A DNA stretch of 64,000 nucleotides from positions 7,936,001 through 8,000,000 of the forward strand of contig NC_089390.1 in assembly GCF_003171515.1 (NCBI RefSeq), written 5' to 3'. Both the position numbers and the translations under genes were made by a program. The stretch's first letter is position 1. Each line of letters starts with the position of its first letter. Of this stretch, positions 22,826 to 34,616 are shown piece after piece. The notes beneath the pieces were generated by a model. The model saw nothing but the letters and a program-made list of their open reading frames with translations, did not search any database and was not told the DNA's origin. Source of the DNA: Pyrenophora tritici-repentis. Its lineage: Eukaryota; Ascomycota; Dothideomycetes; Pleosporales; Pleosporaceae.

Positions 22826-25080
22826 ATGAGCGAACCCATCAAGACGTCACAGCGCGTGTCGCGCTCGTGCATCGAATGCGGGCGTCGCAAAATCAGATGC
22901 GACAAAAAGAGCCCCTGCCAGCCGTGTATCCGCAGGAATGCTGCCCACGAATGTAAAAGACCGATAGCACGCGTGAGGGGGCAGCTAACCGTCTACACTG
23001 CCGAGGGAGAAGATTCATCCAACGTAAAGCTAGATGACTTACTTCGGGAGCGAGGAGCTTTGCGGGCACAGATTGCTGAACTTGAGACCGCTCTCGCCTT
23101 GTCCAAGCCATGTGCCCACAGCCGCACAAGTGAATCCACCGACTACTCGCAGCCTGCAGCTTCACTAGAGGACCTTGTCCCGGCATTTGAGCAGTTTGAC
23201 ATTGGCATCAAGACCAGCACAGCAGCTCGAGACGGGGCAGAAAAGGAAATTGCCGACCGCCTCTACGGCCCTGCGGCTGATCCCTTATTTCTGTTGCTTC
23301 CTAGCAAAACTTGTTCACTTCAGCTTGTCAATTATTCTCTGCAGACGCTGGGATGGCTGCACTGTGCCGTCAACGCCGATGTGTTCCTCGAAGAACACGA
23401 AGACTTCTGGCAGAGCACCCAGCTCGGTACTGGCATCCCTCGCGAACGCCGACCATGGCTGATTGTCTACTTTGCTGTCCTGGCCGTCGGTATCCTGTAC
23501 TTGGAACCGGAAAGGATTCCCGGTGGCGCGCATCTTCCTCAATTAGGTCTGCCCGTTGTGGATCCCGTGGCCATGGCAGTTCATACCTCTCGCATCTGGT
23601 ACGAGGCTGCTCTCAAGGAGTTGGAGCGATATGGATTTGCCGGTGCACCGTCGCTACCTGTTGTACAGGCACTGTCGGTCTTGACTTTGTGTCACTCCAA
23701 CTTTGGGGAGCACCAAAGAGAGTGGCTCATCACTGGCTTTGCGACCAACATGGCCAGGTGTCTCGACATGCACAAGCTTGGGACCGAGACCAACTGTTCC
23801 AAGGATCTGTGTCGAAGGCCAGAGTGGTCTTCGCCTTCCCAAAGGGAGCTTGGCAGAAGGCTGTGGTGGTCGTGTGTCATTCGAGACTGGTACGTATCTC
23901 CTCCATTGCACTTGGGTGACATGAAATGCTTGATAGCAACAGTGTGGCTACACCCCACTGTTCTGCTCCTGATAGGTGCACCTGACACCTACAACAGCTT
24001 TTGTTTACTGGGGTGTCAAGTACTTCATGTCACCCACGTGATTACATGCCGCGATACATTATGTATATATGTGGATTTGTCCGAAACTAACTCGACGTCC
24101 ATAGGCTTGGTAGCTGGTCTCGGCCGCCGTCCATCTCTCCTGCCAGCTTTTGCTGCCAAGTGTCGACCGGGACGAGTCATGATGACTACATCTTACCGGG
24201 TATCCGGGTCGCTGACAGTCCCGCCTCGTTTGATTCGGTCAACCTGGGCACTCCATCGCCGGCTCATTATCACTCGATAATGTCACGGCTTTCTTACGTG
24301 TTGTATCTTTACATCAAGGCAAACACACATCAGACACACCTGAAGTTTGCAAAAGCCATCGAGGAGATTCAGAATGTGCAACGGGACTTGCCTCTGCACC
24401 TTTCGCCGAGCTTTCCGGCGAATGAGGATGATCGGCAATGGGAATCGGAACACCCTTGGATTCCCTTTCAACGCTATCTCATTACCTATGTCCTTGATTT
24501 CCTCCTCTTATCAATTGCCCGCGTACTGATACCGAAAAAGCCGGAGGACGACTCAACGACCTTCAGGCAACTCGCTCTTCAATGCGCTAATCGCATCCTG
24601 AACCACTATGCGATGCCAGTACCAAGGGTATATAGATTAGTATGGACGGTATCCGCGGCTACCGTCGCGGCCGCTATCTACATGGCATTGGACATGCTTG
24701 CTAACCCTCACGATTATCGGGGCAATGCCCGAATTTGCATCATAAATCTGCTCAGACAGGCTTCTACAGAATTAGGGAAGCATTCCGTGGTCGCAGTACA
24801 TGCTGCAAAAGGCAATGCCGTGCTTGGAGGCCTTTTGCCACTATTAGAACAACATGACTTCGAGCAGCCTCGTGCGCCCCGCACGGTTCATGATCTCTTA
24901 CAGCAGCTCTCGACGGCCCAGCAGGATGTGCCATCGAATTTGCCAACTCCGAATGCCGCGATGGACGGTTTTGGCAATGTGGGCAACTACGAGGATGTCA
25001 ACATGTTTGACGGACTCGGGAATACAATGGAGGGAAATTTCGATTTGAACGAATGGGACAATGTATTTCTTCAGCTATGA
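22826..25080 (+). CDS. Zn2Cys6 fungal-specific transcription factor
   Basis: DNA-binding regulator with an N-terminal binuclear zinc cluster (C-x2-C-x6-C-x5-C-x2-C-x8-C around residues 15-42, CIECGRRKIRC onward) and a fungal_trans middle domain containing the RRLWWSCVIRDW motif. Exons 22826-23889 and 24105-25080 give 679 aa. The intron is 215 nt, unusually long here, and contains a complete 132-bp MITE-like element; without it about 83 nt would remain. Removing the intron joins RDW to LGSWSRPPSISPASF in phase, as expected where these factors read R-D-x-x-x-S-x-x-x-G-R-P. It sits between, and probably regulates, a divergent MFS gene and a convergent dioxygenase gene whose stop lies 38 bp away. 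Confidence 0.9.
23909..24040 (+). repeat. MITE-like element, copy D, inside an intron of the Zn2Cys6 gene
   Basis: A 132-bp element with near-perfect terminal inverted repeats of about 27 bp: left CACTTGGGTGACATGAAATG and inverted right CACGTGGGTGACATGAAGTA. The interior differs from copies A-C and E, so this is a subfamily sharing only the ends. It is wholly contained in the intron 23890-24104. Confidence 0.85.
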
Positions 25081-25118
25081 AGATACTAATAAAAAACTTC
25101 ATCATCTCCAAAAGCCGT

Positions 25119-26230
25119 TCAGTACGGCTTGACACCTGCAAGCTTGAGCAGCTTGTCGGTCAACTCTGGCTTCTCCAGAGGCTCAGTCCGCTCCCATGGG
25201 TCAATCTTGCCATCAATCATTGCCTTTCCTTGCGAGTGGATGTTGATGTGTGGCCAATGTGTTGTCGCTTCCCATTTCTCAAAAATCTCCTTCTTCTTCT
25301 CCAAGTCTTCCTTGGTCGCCATGGATGCTGGTGTGTAGCAAGCGTAGATGATTGTGCGGATGTTGTCGGTCTCGGGGTAGACGGCGTAGTGCATCTGTCG
25401 CGAATCCCAGAGGATAAGGTCACCGGGCTCAGCACAGACCTTGACAAGCTTGCAGCCATGGTCCTCGTACCACTTGACGTCTGAGTCTTGGAAGGGGTAG
25501 AAGTCGTAGTGGAGAGCAGCCAAGGGACCCTTGGTTCTGTCGGGGGGATGCTCCCTGAAGAATTGGTCGAACAGCTTAGCACTGCCTTCCATTACTACAA
25601 GGCCTCCATCCTTCGGGCCGGCTTCAGAGACTACAAATTAGACGTTAGTATGCTGTGTTGGCATGTTGAGGAAGGCGGTGTAACATACGGTTGATTATGC
25701 CCTGAACACATGAAAGGCCCTTGCGCTCGGGGGCCTGGTCGACGTGTGGCCATGGCTTGGAGCCAGCCATCTTGCCAGCATTGGGCAAAGTCAGGTTGAT
25801 AGTGTCATATGAGACAATAAGCTCAGGTGTGTTCCAGAGCTTCTCAAAGGCGGCCAGAACACCAGGTTCTCTGCAAATAGTGTTAGTGTATGTCCGTGCT
25901 GCCAGGTGACTGTAGTTTTACGCTACAAGGGTGTACTTACTGCCTAGCCTCCCAGACATATTTCTCATGTGCCGCGCAGTAGTTCAAGTACATACCGTTC
26001 TTGAAGCTTTGGGGAAGGTTCTCCTTGGTCCAGGTCTCTGGATTCTTGATGTCGAAGTCATTGGGAAAGGTGCCCAGCCAGTCCATCATCTTATTTCTGT
26101 ACTTCAGTGCCCTGTCACGAGGCACTACGTTCTTGATGACGACGTATCCATTTTTGTAGAAATCGTCGCGCCAGTCGCCATATGGCTGCTGGACGCTCTC
26201 GCTCTCGTTGTCGTCAAGGAAGGGCGCCAT
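25119..26230 (-). CDS. Phytanoyl-CoA dioxygenase (PhyH)-like Fe(II)/2-oxoglutarate oxygenase
   Basis: Predicted non-haem iron, 2-oxoglutarate-dependent hydroxylase of unknown substrate. Exons 26230-25941, 25870-25689 and 25630-25119 give 327 aa. The iron triad is visible as HxD in KPWPHVDQAPE and a distal His in RQMHYAVYPE; Arg in NIRTIIYACY would bind 2-oxoglutarate. No signal peptide or peroxisomal SKL-type C-terminus is seen (ends GVKPY), so a cytosolic location is likely. It converges with the Zn2Cys6 gene (38 bp apart) and diverges from a CocE/NonD hydrolase across 541 bp. The cluster context suggests a catabolic role rather than phytanate oxidation; that is inference. Confidence 0.9.
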
Positions 26231-26771
26231 TGTGAAAGAGCTCAGTTGGGGCCGGAATAGACAAAGTAGTAGTAGCGGTAGTAGGGTATAAGAATACTGT
26301 AGTGGTGCTGGTGATGTTTGCAAGTGTGGAGTAGTGTCGGAGATGGCTACAAACGTCCATGGCTGCTTATTGATATACTTTGCGGCAGCAATGTGCACCT
26401 CCACTCAGCTCGCCCGTTCACGGCCGTTCATTACAGGGCTGCAGGGACAGACTAAGCTTTATGTGGGGTTGACCCTATCGCCTGGCGCATTTTCGGTCGG
26501 GCACGGGCGAGGTTTAGCCGCCCCGCATTAACTAAGTACAGTAGTTAACGCGCGCCCGGCCTTCCCCATGTGTCTCTCCACATGCCGACTAATGCTTGCT
26601 TCACTATGGTAGTCCGGTCAATCAGAGCCGTGGTATATCGCGGCCGAGTACGGTCGAGGCCTGCAACATTGGGACCCACGACCAATTATGCCTTCAAAAC
26701 CAACGTATCCCCCCCCCTCTTGTCATTGCACGTCAATTGCTTTATCATTTTTCTCATCATCATTCACAAAC
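26231..26771. promoter_or_regulatory. Shared divergent promoter region PhyH-like / CocE-like hydrolase
   Basis: This 541-bp gap separates two divergent start codons. CGGCCG and CGG/CCG triplets occur (26420-26427 and 26640-26660), plausible Zn2Cys6 half-sites. A C8 run lies in the hydrolase leader near 26709-26716. Confidence 0.4.
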
Positions 26772-28662
26772 ATGCCTCTCGCATTTCAAGTTGCAAATCT
26801 TGCCGTCAAGCCACCCAAGGTTGGTGAAAACGGCTACCAGGGCTTCAACCCACGCAAGGAAATCCTTAAGAAGGGCTACCAAAGTCGCGATGGTGCTCGC
26901 GCACTCTCTGAAGACATGATCGTCGAGCACGATGTTGCTGTCAAAGTCAGGGATGGATGTACTTTATACTGCGACATTTACCGACCCGTCGGCAGCGACT
27001 CAGGCGTCAAGGTACCTGCAATTGTAGCATGGAGTCCATTTGGCAAGAAGCATGCGGGTATAGATATGATGAAAAAGGCGAGTCAGAGGTGTACACAAGT
27101 CGCGTATTGGTCATCTAGAATTAACACTGTTTTAGGTCAAATGGGGCTGCGGTGTACCAGCAGGATGCCTTAGCGGGCTTGAGCGGTTCGAAGGACCTGA
27201 CCCAGCAGAATACTGCCCGCGTGGGTACGCTGTTGTCAACGTCGATGCACGAGGAGCAGGTGACTCGGACGGAGACATCGTCATCATGGGAAAGCAAGAG
27301 GGCGAGGATGGCCACGACGTGATAGAGTCCATCTCGATTTTAGATTGGTGCAACGGCAACATTGGCCTTGCGGGCAACTCACATCTTGGCATCGTCCAAT
27401 GGTTCATCGCAGCGACTCAACCGCCATCTCTCAAGGCAATTGCACCTTGGGAAGCTTGTGGAGATCTCTATCGCGAGCAGTTCGTACGGGGAGGTGCTTG
27501 GGATAACGGCCTATTCGACTTCATCACAGAGCATGTTATCCGTGGAAAGAACGGTCTTGAGGACTTTAAGGAGATGTATAAGCGTTCTTCCACAATGAAT
27601 CCTTACTGGGAAGACAAGCGGTAAGCTCACTATCAACACCCCCTATATGATGCTCAATCTAACGTTGAAAATTATAGGGCCGAGATTGAGAAGATCAACA
27701 TCCCTACTTACATCGTCGCGTCATACTCCAGCTTTGTCCACACCATGGGCTCGATACGAGGATGGATGCAGATCAAAACCAAGGACAAGTGGCTCCGATG
27801 GGATCCTTACCAAGAGTGGTACGATCTCTGGGCCGTCAAAGAATCCATCGATGAGCTCGCCAGCTTCTTCGACTGCTATCTCAAGGGCGAGAAGAACGAT
27901 TGGGAGCAGACGCCGCGTGTGCGCATGGCGTCTTTGAATTACGGCGACAAGGAAGCCATTTATCCTATCATCGAAGAGGACTTTCCAATCCCACGTACAG
28001 ACTATAGAAGTCTCTACTTCAGCAGCGCCAACACCCTCCAAACCTCAGCGCCGTCAAATACTAGCATAGTCTCGTACAACTCGGAAAGCAACTCATCACC
28101 TGTTGCACACGCTGCCTTTGAACTCAAGTTCGATAAACCTACACGCCTCATGGGCCTCCCCAAAGCCGTCCTATACATGTCTTGCCCAGACTTCAACGAC
28201 ATGATCGTATACGTCCTCATCCGCAAACTCGACGCACAAAAAAAACCGATGATTGCTGTCAACATTCCTCTAGAAGTTATGCCGTACAAAAAAACGGCCG
28301 ACATACCAGAGACAGATTACTCTAATCTTATGATTTACTACGGACCTACAGGTGTCCTACGCGCCTCGCACCGCAAGATCGACGAGTCAAAGTCGATACA
28401 CCCACAATACCCATTCCACACGCACGACGAGGTGAAGAAGATTACTCCCGGCGAGATCGTGAAGCTGGAAATTGGCCTGTGGGCCATGGGTGTCGACTTT
28501 GAGGCTGGAGAGGGCATCAGTGTGCAGGTCAGTGGCGAGTACCCGCTCGTGCAGGAGTTTGGCCCGAGGAAGAAGGTAGAGCTTGAGGAGAGGAACAAGG
28601 GTACGCATCAGGTGCACATTGGAGGCGATTACCCAAGTCATATCGTGCTACCGTTTGTGTAA
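26772..28662 (+). CDS. CocE/NonD-family alpha/beta hydrolase (X-Pro dipeptidyl-peptidase S15-like)
   Basis: Ser hydrolase acting on an ester or amide of unknown identity. Exons 26772-27077, 27136-27620 and 27678-28662 give 591 aa. The hydrolase fold shows DGCTLYCDIYRPVG at the start, RGYAVVNVDARGAGDSDGD, and the nucleophile elbow GLAGNSHLGIVQW (Ser near residue 184). The C-terminal half is the beta-rich jelly-roll domain of CocE/S15 enzymes (KLEIGLWAMGVDFEAGEGI). The first intron (27078-27135, 58 nt) has a GC donor, GCGAGT; no GT donor gives the right phase. The gene shares a divergent promoter with the PhyH-like oxygenase. Confidence 0.9.
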
Positions 28663-29100
28663 AAAAATGCATTTTTCCTGGCAGGCCTTTTCCAATGGGT
28701 CTAATGTAGATATGTAGACTAGTATTACCTTATCCTTTTTGGAGCATAAAATATCATGTTTATCAAGTATATAGCTCGGGAACATCTGCTTTATCGTATA
28801 CGTCTCGCCGGGTGCACCAGTCCTGTTCACTATATCAGGATTCATGCCCCGGGTCCGTGCGGAGTGCCGCCGATGCTAGCCGATCAGCTATTTGTGTACC
28901 GTTAGCCAACGTATTCTTGTAGAACCCATTAAGCTGGCGGAAACTTTATTTTCTGTCAAATTTTTCGTCGTACAAAGCCATCAACGTAGATGTCAGAAAA
29001 TTATATCAGGATTCATAGTACCCCACTGCTCCTATTTACAAATACTATCCGGTTCGTGCCAAAGATTGGCTTACGCTCTCTGTTCCTCTCTTTCCCAAGC
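28663..29100. other. Intergenic region between convergent genes
   Basis: 438 bp between the hydrolase and NAA30 stop codons. AT-rich, presumably 3' UTRs and terminators; no gene seen. Confidence 0.5.
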
Positions 29101-29816
29101 TTATGAATACATGTCTGCCTCATCCACTCTCCTCATATCATGTTGATGCATCTCTACCGCCCCATGCCCATCACCACCACCCAGCATATCCGGCCTCTTC
29201 AACGCCGTCCCCTCCTTCAAATAGAGGATCAACCTAAACGCCGCATTGCCATTCAAATAATACCGATGCAGCCGCTTACTCCGTATGAACCCCAGACGCT
29301 CATACAGCTTCAAACTCGCCGTATTCGACACCTCCGTCTCCAGCACTATCTCATCTGCGTCGCGAGCTGTCATGGCTTCAATGGCTAGTCTGACTAGCTG
29401 TGTGGCTATACCTCGTCCCCTGTATTCTTCTTGTGTTGCAAGCATGGCGATGTAGCCGCGGTAGGTTCCCGAACGGTGGGGTTCCAGTTTACATGTTATT
29501 ACGCCGATTAGGGCAGGGGTTATAGTGGGAGTGAGTGCCTGGTGGAGTTGGAATCAGCGATTGGGGTGTGGTTGTTAAAAAAGAAGTTAGTTACCATGTA
29601 GCACAAATCACCCCATTGATACAAGAAATACCGGTAGACGTATATACTATAAGGCTCCGAAAGATCTTTGGAAATGAGTTGCCGGATGGCGGGTAGGTAT
29701 TGCTCTTCTTTTGAGGCATCGTATTGGATGTATGTTGGCGATGCATTTGAAGCGCTGGAATTGGGTTTACTTTGCGTTTGGTGTGCGACAGGTGGTGCTG
29801 GTGCTGGTGAGGACAT
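29101..29816 (-). CDS. NAA30: N-alpha-acetyltransferase NatC catalytic subunit (Naa30 / Mak3)
   Basis: GNAT enzyme that acetylates protein N-termini starting with Met plus a hydrophobic residue, acting at the ribosome as part of NatC. Exons 29816-29595 and 29538-29101 give 219 aa. Family features include SEPYSIYVYRYFLYQWGDLC near the start, TCKLEPHRSGTYRGYIAML, the acetyl-CoA loop YRGRGIATQLV, and ETEVSNTASLKLYERLGF with the RLHRYYLNGNAAFRLILYL ending. The tail beyond this is short and acidic/His-rich. Confidence 0.93.
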
Positions 29817-30269
29817 TGCGTGGTTGGCATGTGAAGTGGAGGAGGGGCCGATGACGCCCGTGTTTCGCTAGGGACGGTGTTAACGGTACCCTAGGGTTTG
29901 TTGGTTTGCCGGCGCTGCAGGGCCTTTGCCGGCTTGGCGTCGGCTACCGGTAACTTAACTACTGGCTGTGATGCGTGGCTGTTAGGTACCTAGGTATGCA
30001 AGATCCCGCGTGGAAACTCAGCCTCGCTTTTCAACACCAACAAACACACCGTGGATATGAACAACATAATTCTGGAGCCTGGATTTCGCAGTCTGCAGTC
30101 TGCATCTTCATGTCTTTACTTTATTCTGGATCATGAGCAGGCTAGCTAGCGGGCTGGTAGGAGGGAGAGGGCTACTACTATATACTGAGTCTAGTTATAG
30201 GACGATTCCGAACAACTAGAACAGAAAAAAAAAGCAACAACTAGATTCCATCGTCGTATTTCCTCTAGC
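29817..30269. other. Intergenic region
   Basis: 453 bp with the NAA30 promoter and the 3' flank of the next minus-strand gene. No gene seen. Confidence 0.5.
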
Positions 30270-31441
30270 TTACTTGGCATGTACGTAAACAGGTGCCTCA
30301 TAAACAGCCGGCGACTGAAAATGATCCAGCTGCGCTCCCTCATACGTCGTCGTAGTAGTCGTCGCCTGTTGCTGTCCCACAGGCGAATACTCCTGCTGGA
30401 CCGCATCTTCCATACTCTCCCATGACGGATGTTTAGCAATACCCATGAGCGCAACAAAAGCCAAAGCCTGAAACGCGCCCTGTAGATACGCCTGTGCCAT
30501 TTCGGCCCCCCCAATTCCACGTAATGCCACTCAGAATCTCCGCTGCTCGTATGAGCGACAAGATATTCCACAGTAGCATCGAGAAGAAGAGCACAGCCAC
30601 CCAGACTATGAGACCCTGGATGATAAACGTCAGTTAGAATGTCCGCTCACAAGGTACAAAGAGAGAGAGAGGGGGGGAAAAGACTTACTCCACCAGCTAC
30701 CCTACGAGCTCTCATCTTCATGACGCTTAACCCTACCAGTACAGCTCCCGCGCATACACCTATAAGATATATAACACGCACTGTCAGACTCAGCATCCGG
30801 CTAGTCGCATACATCATATCGCCACCCCCCGATCTTTCTGCATCGCTCGTGATAGTAATGTAGGTCCAGAGTCTCATGCCAGCGCAGATAAGCGGTAACA
30901 TGACCGTCACAACAGCCAGCGGTATGACTTTAACCACGGGACTTGTTTGCTGGCCACGACCGAGATGGAGGTATCGAGTGAGAAGTGCATTGAGGATGTA
31001 TACTGTGACGAACAGGAGACACCATGTAGCTAGGGCGTAGAAGACGTTTGAAGCAATGACCATATTTAGGTAGTTGAAGTAGTTTGTCGTGTTGCAGGAG
31101 ATTAGGATGAAGGAGACTGTTTCGAGTATGTTTGAACTATCATTTCATTAGTACGTGTTTTCGTACAAGTCTTTCTTATATCGTACGTTGTAAGAAGAGG
31201 GAAAGGCGCAGACTTACATGAGCATCATAACGACGGCACTGATATACGATGTACTGACAAGTGCCTTGCCTGTTCGACCACTCCGCTTGCGAACGAAGAA
31301 CAAGGCGGCGAAAATGAAGAAGAAAACAAGGGTGAATAGGATGATATAGGCGAGGGAGACTTGCGTCTCGATGCTTGCGAAAGCGCCGTCACAAACTGCG
31401 CTATGGCCGTAGCCGTGGCCGCTCCGTCTGGGTGCCATCAT
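30270..31441 (-). CDS. Uncharacterised multi-pass membrane protein, with one apparent frameshift
   Basis: I do not assign a named family. Exons 31441-31218, 31136-30689 and 30615-30270 encode about seven hydrophobic helices: YIILFTLVFFFIFAALFFV, a helix over the exon 1/2 junction, VFYALATWCLLFVTVYIL, VVKVIPLAVVTVMLPLICAG, LTVRVIYLIGVCAGAVLVGL, LIVWVAVLFFSMLLWNILSL and QALAFVALMGIAKH, then a hydrophilic Gln/Thr-rich tail. In exon 3 the frame shifts at a run of seven C (plus strand, 30506-30512): dropping one base joins LSGITWNWG to AEMAQAYLQGAF and continues to the stop at 30270. As written, the frame would run into an unrelated sequence. A seven-helix fungal receptor-like protein is possible. 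Confidence 0.6.
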
Positions 31442-31883
31442 TAAGATTCCCTAGTACAACCTTCAGTTTTGCACAACCAGAAAACAGCGGCAAGGGCGAC
31501 TCTTATACAAGACTGTCAACCTGCGGCTTCAAAAAATGTAATGACCTGTTCTGGGAACAGGTGCCTGATCTTGACCGGCAAATGCGGAATAGGCATATTG
31601 CCAAGGCGCCCTGTTTGCTGCTGCGCCCAGTCGCGCGTAAATACAGGGCGCCTTAGACACGCGAGGCGGACAAGGCAGGCAGACATGGGGCTGGCGATGA
31701 GCTGTAGAGGTCGCGCAGGACTAATCACGCTGCTTCGAACGTGGCATTGTTATATTGCGGAGAGTTACGTTAAACTTGAACCGCGTAGACAACATATACT
31801 GGCACACAGAAACATCAAGACATATGTAGGTTTTGTAGTTCTATTGGATATATAAACACCCCAGCAACTCATATTTAACCCCC
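31442..31883. other. Intergenic region
   Basis: 442 bp with the promoter of the membrane-protein gene and the 3' flank of the TM9 gene. No gene seen. Confidence 0.5.
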
Positions 31884-33934
31884 CTAGTCGACCTTGATAG
31901 ACTTGTAAATCGTGAGCGTAAAATACCAACTAGCTAGGAAGCCAATTGTACCTGGTTGTTCCTGTTAGCAAGTCCGAATATCAAACAGGGAGAATTCGAA
32001 GCAAACGTACCAGTGAGGACAAATACCAGGGCACTCAGCAGCGCCGAGTATCCCAGATACACGACTCCGCTCGTCCAACTTGTCCAGCTAACGTCCTTGA
32101 CCCAGTACAACAGGCAACTAGCAAAGACGTACGCAGCACTCGCACCGGCGGTGAAGAAGGAGCGCCACTGCCAATGGTAGTTCTCGGCACAAAGCAAAAA
32201 GTAAATCATCAACACCGTGACAGCGGCAGAGGTGATAATCATGAGTCCGAAACAGATGAAGAGGAAACCGAACATGTAGTAGACCTTTGAGAACCAGATT
32301 GAGTTCATGATGAAGTAAAGTTCGACGAAGATGGCGCCAAAAGGGAGGACACCAGCCAGAGCCATGGAAGGTAGAGGGCGCAGGTAGCCGCCCACAGGCG
32401 GGATTTGGCGTGGAATCTGGTTTGTGCGAACGGGTGGTTCAATGATGGCTTGCTTGAATCCTAGCCAGGAACCCGCGACACTAAGCGGGACGGAGATGAC
32501 GAACCAGATGATGACGACGACTAGCATCGTGGAAAAGGGCACAGCTCCGGATGCGCCCCGACCCCAGACAAACAGGTTCATGAGGAAGAAGACACCGAAG
32601 ACAATGGCAGGCAATGCGACCGGGGTGTAGAAGAAGCATAGCTTCCAAGATTCGCCGTGGAAAAACTTGTACGTGCGCGCGGAAGCATAGCCTCCGAGGA
32701 AGCCAAAGATTGTGTAGAAGATGATGATGACGGTTCCGAGAGCGCCACGGTTGCTGGGGGATAGAAAGCCGAGCAGCGCAAACACTGTTGTTAATGTCAG
32801 CCAAAGCCTCGCTACCATGATGAAAATTGGCAACTTACCTATAGTCAACGCCGTCATGGCAAAGAGCTGAACCCCATTGCCTACCAAGACGGACAGTAGT
32901 AGCGGGTTCTGCGGTGGTCTAAAAACGTCACCATGTACCAGCTTCCATCCTGAATCATCGACAGTATCGTCCGCATCGCCACTTTCGCCAAAGTCGTCGA
33001 GCGCAAGTTGGTCCAGCCGATTGTAGCGCGCAATGTCCTTTTTGAGTGTGCGAACGAGAATGGTGCTAACCATGCCGACGAGGAATACAACAATGACGGC
33101 CGAGTTGATGAGCGAGAACCAGTGGATCTTAGGGTCGTAGACGTGTAGGTACTTGTCCCATCGCGTTGCAAAGGGAGTAGGGCTAGGTCTCCAGTACACA
33201 CCGTACGTGAAGACGACCAGATTCTTGTCTTCGTCGTTTTCTTTCAGAACGAGGGGGGTTTGACCGGTGCATGTAGCCTGATTATCGCCCTGCCTTCTCG
33301 AGTCTGCCATTGAGTATGGATCGACCAGCACACCCACGACGCGAAAGTTGCCCGGCGAAGCCTCGTGGTAGTCGATGAGAATGTCGTAGTGGTTGTTGAG
33401 CATAGGCACATCCTCGTCCACGAGGCCCAGTGCAAAGCCAGGCTGGTAGAAGGGTTCGTCGGAGCCCGGTTCTCGCAACGACTGTGCGGCGGGTAGGCCG
33501 TCTATTAACCAATTGAAATCGTAGCCCTGGTATATCCTGCTATTCACAAAGGCCGCATCTTTGCCTGGATACGGGGCTTCACATAGGAGCTTGCACGTCT
33601 CATTTACGCCCATTTTCAACTCAAAGGGACTCGTCTGTATGCGATCGCCGAACAGGATGCTCCCCAGGCTTTCGCGAATTTCTTTGGGGCCATCTCTTTC
33701 GCGGCAAAAGTGGAAGGGCGGATGATAATAGTCGAAGGAGAAGACGGATCGTAGCTTTGGGTCGTTTTGCGAGTCGGCGGGTGTGAGGCGATTGACGTAC
33801 AGTGGCACGGCGTCTCCGGTCTTGTACGAAGTCGGCGCGGTTCCTGGAAAGTAAAAAGCTGCGGCGGGTGAGGAGGCGACTGCTAGAAATGCGGCCAAAA
33901 GGGCGCCAGATGTGTATCCATCGAGTCGCCGCAT
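31884..33934 (-). CDS. Transmembrane 9 superfamily (EMP70/TMN) protein
   Basis: Nonaspanin of the Golgi/endosomal system. Exons 33934-32839, 32784-32011 and 31951-31884 give 645 aa. A signal peptide (ending AAAFYFPG) leads to a long lumenal domain with FDYYHPPFHFC, then nine membrane helices from INSAVIVVFLVGMVSTIL. Intron 1 (32838-32785, 54 nt) is a multiple of three and has no stop, so it can be misread as coding; removing it gives MTALTIVFALLGFLSPSNRG, as in the family. The last exon supplies GTIGFLASWYFTLTIYKSIK and the C-terminal KVD, the KxD/E Golgi retention signal of this family. A model ending at 31934 would miss this tail. Confidence 0.94.
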
Positions 33935-34616
33935 TGTGTAGACGAGGTCAGTTGTCTAGGAGAGGCGTGACAGAGTGGCTTGTAGGCGCTGTGGAGGCGA
34001 CCTGTGTCAGCTTAAGATGCTAGGCAAAGTACCGAAACTTAGTTAGCGCTGCGGGAACGTCGTGGCCGAAAGTCAATCGTAATCGGAAGGATGTCGTTAG
34101 ACATGTGAGTCGTCCATAGTAATCGTCGAGGGCTCTTTACAAAGAAGCGTAGCAATAGCAGTCCAGTGTAATGCTCAAGTGCTGAAGCGACCTGTCCAGA
34201 GCTCAAGGTTACATGACGGTGGCCGAACAAAGCTACGCGTGTGCCAAGGCGGGCATAAGCCACAATTTCCGCACGCAGGGTCTTGGGCAAGCGTATGTAA
34301 CGATATTTATATTTCCTTTGCGTGCATGCAGTTGACAAGGTCATGTCAATTGGGAAGCACATGCACACGTCTCACCCGGACGACAAGACGTGAAGCGTGA
34401 AGCGTGAAAGTTATTGTTGCACCCTCCACTCCTGTAGCTAAACTGTGAGCTGCATATATGTCGCTCATAATTTCCGGTACGCCGAGGCGATGTCAACCCT
34501 CTTCATCCCTAACAGCAAGGGAATGATGATATGCCAGAATCCCACAAATGCGCTTTGATATCGACCATGACGAAGCAAGTACAAAAAACGACACCGGGTA
34601 TCAACCCTCCTGCCCC
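33935..34616. other. Intergenic region
   Basis: 682 bp between two minus-strand genes: promoter of the TM9 gene and 3' flank of NCS-1. Short open frames here have no supporting motif. Confidence 0.5.
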
